A stretch of DNA of 7,329 nucleotides, taken from assembly GCF_900540665.1 (NCBI RefSeq), contig NZ_UQGV01000091.1, positions 1 to 7,329 on the forward strand, given 5' to 3'. The notes beneath the pieces are model-generated. The model was not told where the DNA came from. It saw nothing but the letters and a program-made list of their open reading frames with translations, and did not search any database. Source of the DNA: an uncultured Catenibacterium sp. GTDB taxonomy: Bacteria > Bacillota_I > Bacilli_A > Erysipelotrichales > Coprobacillaceae. This document shows, piece by piece, positions 4,808-7,329 of the stretch (the stretch's first letter is position 1; each line of letters opens with the position of its first letter). The position numbers and the translations under genes were made by a program.

Positions 4808-5551
4808 ATGATTTATTATTTTACCGGAACAGGCAATAGTCGATATATTGCAAGAGAACTACATCAACAATTAAATGAAGATTATATAAGTATGAATACA
4901 CTTATTAGAAATAATGATCATAGCTTACAGAATATCCAAGGAACATTGGTATTTGTCGTACCTACTTATGCCTGGAGAATACCTCGTATCGTCGAAGAAT
5001 GGATTCGTTTGACAGCTTTTAAGGATGTTGAAGAAGTCTATTTTGTGATGGATTGTGGGGGAAATATAGGCAATGCAGGTTATTATAATAGAAAACTATG
5101 TGAGAAGAAGGGATTCCACTACAAAGGTACAATGGAAATCATTATGCCAGAAAACTATCTCGCAATGTTTGATACACCAGAAGATGATGAAGCCAAAAAG
5201 ATTATTAAACAGGCAGATCCTGTAATTAAACAAGCAGTTTCCTATATCCATCAGCATTTACCTTTTCCTAATATGTCATTACAATTGAAAGACAAGTTCC
5301 AATCTTCTATTGTGAATACAGTTTTCTATCCACTTTTTGTGAAAGCAGCTGCTTTCTATAGTACGGATGAATGTATTGGATGTGGATTATGTGAGAAATT
5401 ATGTCCGTTAAAAAATATACAAGTAAAAGATCATCGTCCTGTGTGGGGTAAGTAATGTACACATTGTATGGCATGTATTGCGAAATGTCCTAAAAAGGCG
5501 ATAGAATATGGGAATAAAAGCAAGGGAAAGAATAGATATTATATTGACTAG
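4808..5551 (+). pseudogene. EFR1-family flavodoxin/2x[4Fe-4S] ferredoxin protein, interrupted by TAA
   Basis: Intact relatives combine an FMN-binding flavodoxin domain with two [4Fe-4S] clusters and are presumed electron carriers in anaerobes. Residues 2-13 (IYYFTGTGNSRY) are the phosphate-binding loop of flavodoxins; residues 45-165 complete that domain. C189, C192, C195 and C199 (CIGCGLCEKLCP) form the first cluster motif. TAA at 5453-5455 ends translation at residue 215. The same frame continues at once with CTHCMACIAKCPKKAIEYGN and runs 31 codons to TAG at 5549-5551, restoring the second motif and a normal tail (about 247 residues in all). One substitution in a sense codon such as AAA, GAA or CAA would create this stop. 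The truncated product may still bind FMN and one cluster. AAGGAG (4795-4800) stands 7 bases before the ATG. A sequencing error is possible. Confidence 0.85.
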
Positions 5552-5555
5552 GTAC

Positions 5556-5591
5556 AACTTGATAGTTTATCGCTTATTCAACTAGATAGTT
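5556..5591 (+). promoter_or_regulatory. Paired 12-bp palindromes, candidate operators
   Basis: AACTTGATAGTT (5556-5567) and AACTAGATAGTT (5580-5591) differ at one base and start 24 bp apart. The second is a perfect palindrome (AACTA-GA-TAGTT); the first has one mismatch. The second covers the spacer and the downstream edge of the -35 region of the promoter for the ATPase/nuclease gene, where a bound repressor would block polymerase. No regulator is encoded nearby in this window. Confidence 0.45.
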
Positions 5592-5592
5592 A

Positions 5593-5618
5593 TGTTATAA
5601 TAGTAGAAAAGAAAGGAG
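5593..5618 (+). promoter_or_regulatory. Extended -10 promoter and ribosome site of the ATPase/nuclease gene
   Basis: TGTTATAAT (5593-5601) is an extended -10 element: TG, one base, then a perfect TATAAT. The -35 candidate TTATTC (5574-5579) is poor, which is common with extended -10 promoters. AGGAG at 5614-5618 lies 7 bases before the ATG at 5626. The predicted leader is only about 18 bases. Confidence 0.6.
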
Positions 5619-5625
5619 TGTCTAT

Positions 5626-7257
5626 ATGAGAAAAGCTATACCTTTAGGAGTAGTAGATTATGAAACCTTAAAGAATCAGAATTATTTTTTTATCGATAAA
5701 AGTATGATGATTTATGATTTTTTAATGAGAAAAAGTACTGTCACTCTTATTACTCGACCTAGAAGGTTTGGAAAAACAATCAATATGTCAATGATGTCTT
5801 CATTTTTTGATATTACTAAAGATTCTAAAGAAATATTCAAAGATACAAAAATTGTTGAAACAGAGTATATATCAGAAATGAATCAATATCCTACAATCTT
5901 CATTTCGTTTGCGAATGCAAAAAATGATAAATGGAATGTTGTAAAGGAAATTAAATTACAACTGCGTAAAGAATATGATCGATATGCTCATGTATTTGAA
6001 CAAAAAATGACTGTATTTGAACAAAACGAATATGAATCTCTTGTACAAGGGTTAATGACAAAAAATGATGGGATTCTAGATAATATTATCGATGCACTTT
6101 CTTTTTTGATGGAACGATTAGAGAAATACTACCACAAAAAAGTAATGGTATTCATAGATGAATATGACACACCTTTTATTGAAGCTCATGTTGGAGGATA
6201 TTATGAAGAGTTGCGAGGGGGATTATCTTCTCTACTTCATAATGCATTAAAAACATCTACGAGTCTACATTATGCAATGATGACTGGTATTCAAAGAGTT
6301 GCGAAAGAGAACATCTTCAGCGATTTGAACAATCTGGTTGTATGTACAGTAAAAGATCCAGAATATTCTCAATACTTTGGCTTTACAGAAGAAGAAACGA
6401 AGCAAACATTAGAATATTATGATTTATCACTCAATGATGAAGTGAAATCTATGTATGATGGATATCATTTTGGAGAACATGATATCTATAATCCATGGTC
6501 TATCTTGAATTATGCTTCTAGAAAAGTATTAGAGCCTTATTGGGTGAATACGAGCAGTAATACAATGATTAAAAAAGCAATATCAAGCAGTGATGAAGCT
6601 TTTGAGAGAGGATATGAGGAGCTTATTCGAAATGGTAAACTCGAAACCACTGTAAAAATGGATACGAGCTTTTTTGAAGTAAACAATACAGAAAACTTGT
6701 GGGGTCTTTTGGTTAATGCTGGATATCTAACATTACACAAAACAATATCTATTCAAGATAGCCTGTATATCATAAAAATTCCTGATCAAGAAGTTCAATT
6801 GGAATTTAGAAAGCTTACAGCCTATCACTTGAAAGCGACTGAAACAGATCTGACAGTACTATTCAATTCATTGAAATGTTGTCGAAAAGAAGATTCTGAA
6901 GACAGATATCGAAAGATTCTACTCACATTACCTTCTTATCATGATTTGAAAGATGAAAATAGTTATCACATGATGCTGCTTGGAATGTGTGCCTGGCTTT
7001 CTAATGAGTATGAAGTAATCAGTAATCGAGAAGTAGGAAAGGGAAGATGTGATATCATACTAAAATCCAAGAAAAGTCAAATATCATATATTCTAGAATT
7101 TAAATATACAAATGATAGTTCAGTTGATTTGAAACAACTTGCAAAATCAGCAATAGATCAAATTAACAGTAGAAGATATGATAGTGAATTAAGTGGAACA
7201 GTGATTCGCATAGGACTAGCACATTATCAAAAAAATGTAGAAATTGAATGGCAATAA
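5626..7257 (+). CDS. AAA-ATPase-like protein with C-terminal PD-(D/E)XK nuclease-like domain (DUF1703 type)
   Basis: This is a complete 543-residue protein of the AAA-ATPase_like (PF09820) plus DUF1703 (PF08011) architecture. The family is abundant and often multicopy in gut anaerobes and has no settled function. Residues 3-48 begin in the usual way (AIPLGVVDYETL, then FFIDKS). The Walker A-like loop is RPRRFGKT (44-51) and the Walker B is VMVFIDEYD (173-181). The conserved TGIQRVAKENIFSDLNN (220-236) and YDGYHFG/IYNPWSILN (277-295) blocks follow. Near the end are D476 (GRCDIIL), E491-F492-K493 (ILEFK) and Q512 (AIDQI), the D...ExK...Q pattern of PD-(D/E)XK nucleases. All key residues look intact. 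The gene is not part of a visible operon. A role in mobile-DNA maintenance or defence is speculation. Confidence 0.9.
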   Translation: MRKAIPLGVVDYETLKNQNYFFIDKSMMIYDFLMRKSTVTLITRPRRFGKTINMSMMSSFFDITKDSKEIFKDTKIVETEYISEMNQYPTIFISFANAKNDKWNVVKEIKLQLRKEYDRYAHVFEQKMTVFEQNEYESLVQGLMTKNDGILDNIIDALSFLMERLEKYYHKKVMVFIDEYDTPFIEAHVGGYYEELRGGLSSLLHNALKTSTSLHYAMMTGIQRVAKENIFSDLNNLVVCTVKDPEYSQYFGFTEEETKQTLEYYDLSLNDEVKSMYDGYHFGEHDIYNPWSILNYASRKVLEPYWVNTSSNTMIKKAISSSDEAFERGYEELIRNGKLETTVKMDTSFFEVNNTENLWGLLVNAGYLTLHKTISIQDSLYIIKIPDQEVQLEFRKLTAYHLKATETDLTVLFNSLKCCRKEDSEDRYRKILLTLPSYHDLKDENSYHMMLLGMCAWLSNEYEVISNREVGKGRCDIILKSKKSQISYILEFKYTNDSSVDLKQLAKSAIDQINSRRYDSELSGTVIRIGLAHYQKNVEIEWQ

Positions 7258-7329
7258 GAATATCGGATATTATTGAACCTTTAATTTTTAAGGGGGGTCA
7301 ATAGAAAACTCGCTTTAAATTATTGGGGG

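Noticed and set aside
7258..7329. Short palindromes (7259-7271 AATATC-G-GATATT; 7278-7293 CCTT...AAGG) after the last gene as a terminator or transposon end
   Set aside because: Stems are short or without a loop, no T-tract follows, and the window ends too soon to find a matching repeat.
1..7329. CRISPR array, tRNA or rRNA genes, replication origin
   Set aside because: No regularly spaced repeats, no cloverleaf-type sequences, no rRNA-like stretches and no DnaA-box cluster were seen on either strand.

Overview
The window looks like AT-rich chromosomal DNA from a low-GC Bacillota, probably a gut anaerobe of the Erysipelotrichia/Coprobacillaceae or a related clostridial line. This is judged from AT-rich codon use, strong AGGAGG-type ribosome binding sites, an anaerobe-type EFR1 flavodoxin/ferredoxin, a MetAP with a SEC-C zinc motif, and a DUF1703-type ATPase/nuclease. 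The assignment to a class is inference.

Layout. (a) 1-183: the 3' end of a membrane-protein gene on the + strand, then an AT-rich spacer. (b) 184-2184: a 2.0-kb IS3-family insertion sequence bounded by 20-bp imperfect terminal inverted repeats. It has orfA, an in-phase TTTAAAA slip site, and an orfB with a complete DD(35)E core but an in-frame TGA. It also carries an unusual extra gene on the opposite strand at its right end. The element sits between the arms of a perfect 13-bp inverted repeat, with no obvious target-site duplication. (c) 2235-3776: a MATE efflux transporter on the minus strand. A near-consensus sigma-A promoter drives it, and its ~145-nt leader is made almost wholly of two related, covarying, terminator-like RNA elements in tandem. 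(d) 3822-4721: methionine aminopeptidase (map, minus strand) with its own terminator. (e) 4808-5551: divergently transcribed EFR1-type flavodoxin/2x[4Fe-4S] protein, broken by a TAA directly before the second cluster motif. (f) 5556-7257: a pair of near-identical 12-bp palindromes, an extended -10 promoter, and a complete AAA-ATPase-like/PD-(D/E)XK nuclease-like protein. (g) 7258-7329: a short AT-rich tail with no gene seen.

Apart from the IS, the genes look like single-gene transcription units rather than one pathway. The most notable feature is the MATE leader. Two copies of a compact RNA fold, each closed by a stem that ends in a U-tract, lie between promoter and start codon. They share the loop UCCAG and base-pair-preserving differences. 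This is best read as a tandem riboswitch or attenuator controlling efflux. The gene context recalls the mepA-motif (guanidine-IV) riboswitch class, but I could not confirm that identity from sequence alone. The second notable item is the IS, which has a passenger gene and RNA structures at both ends that could shield it from outside transcription.
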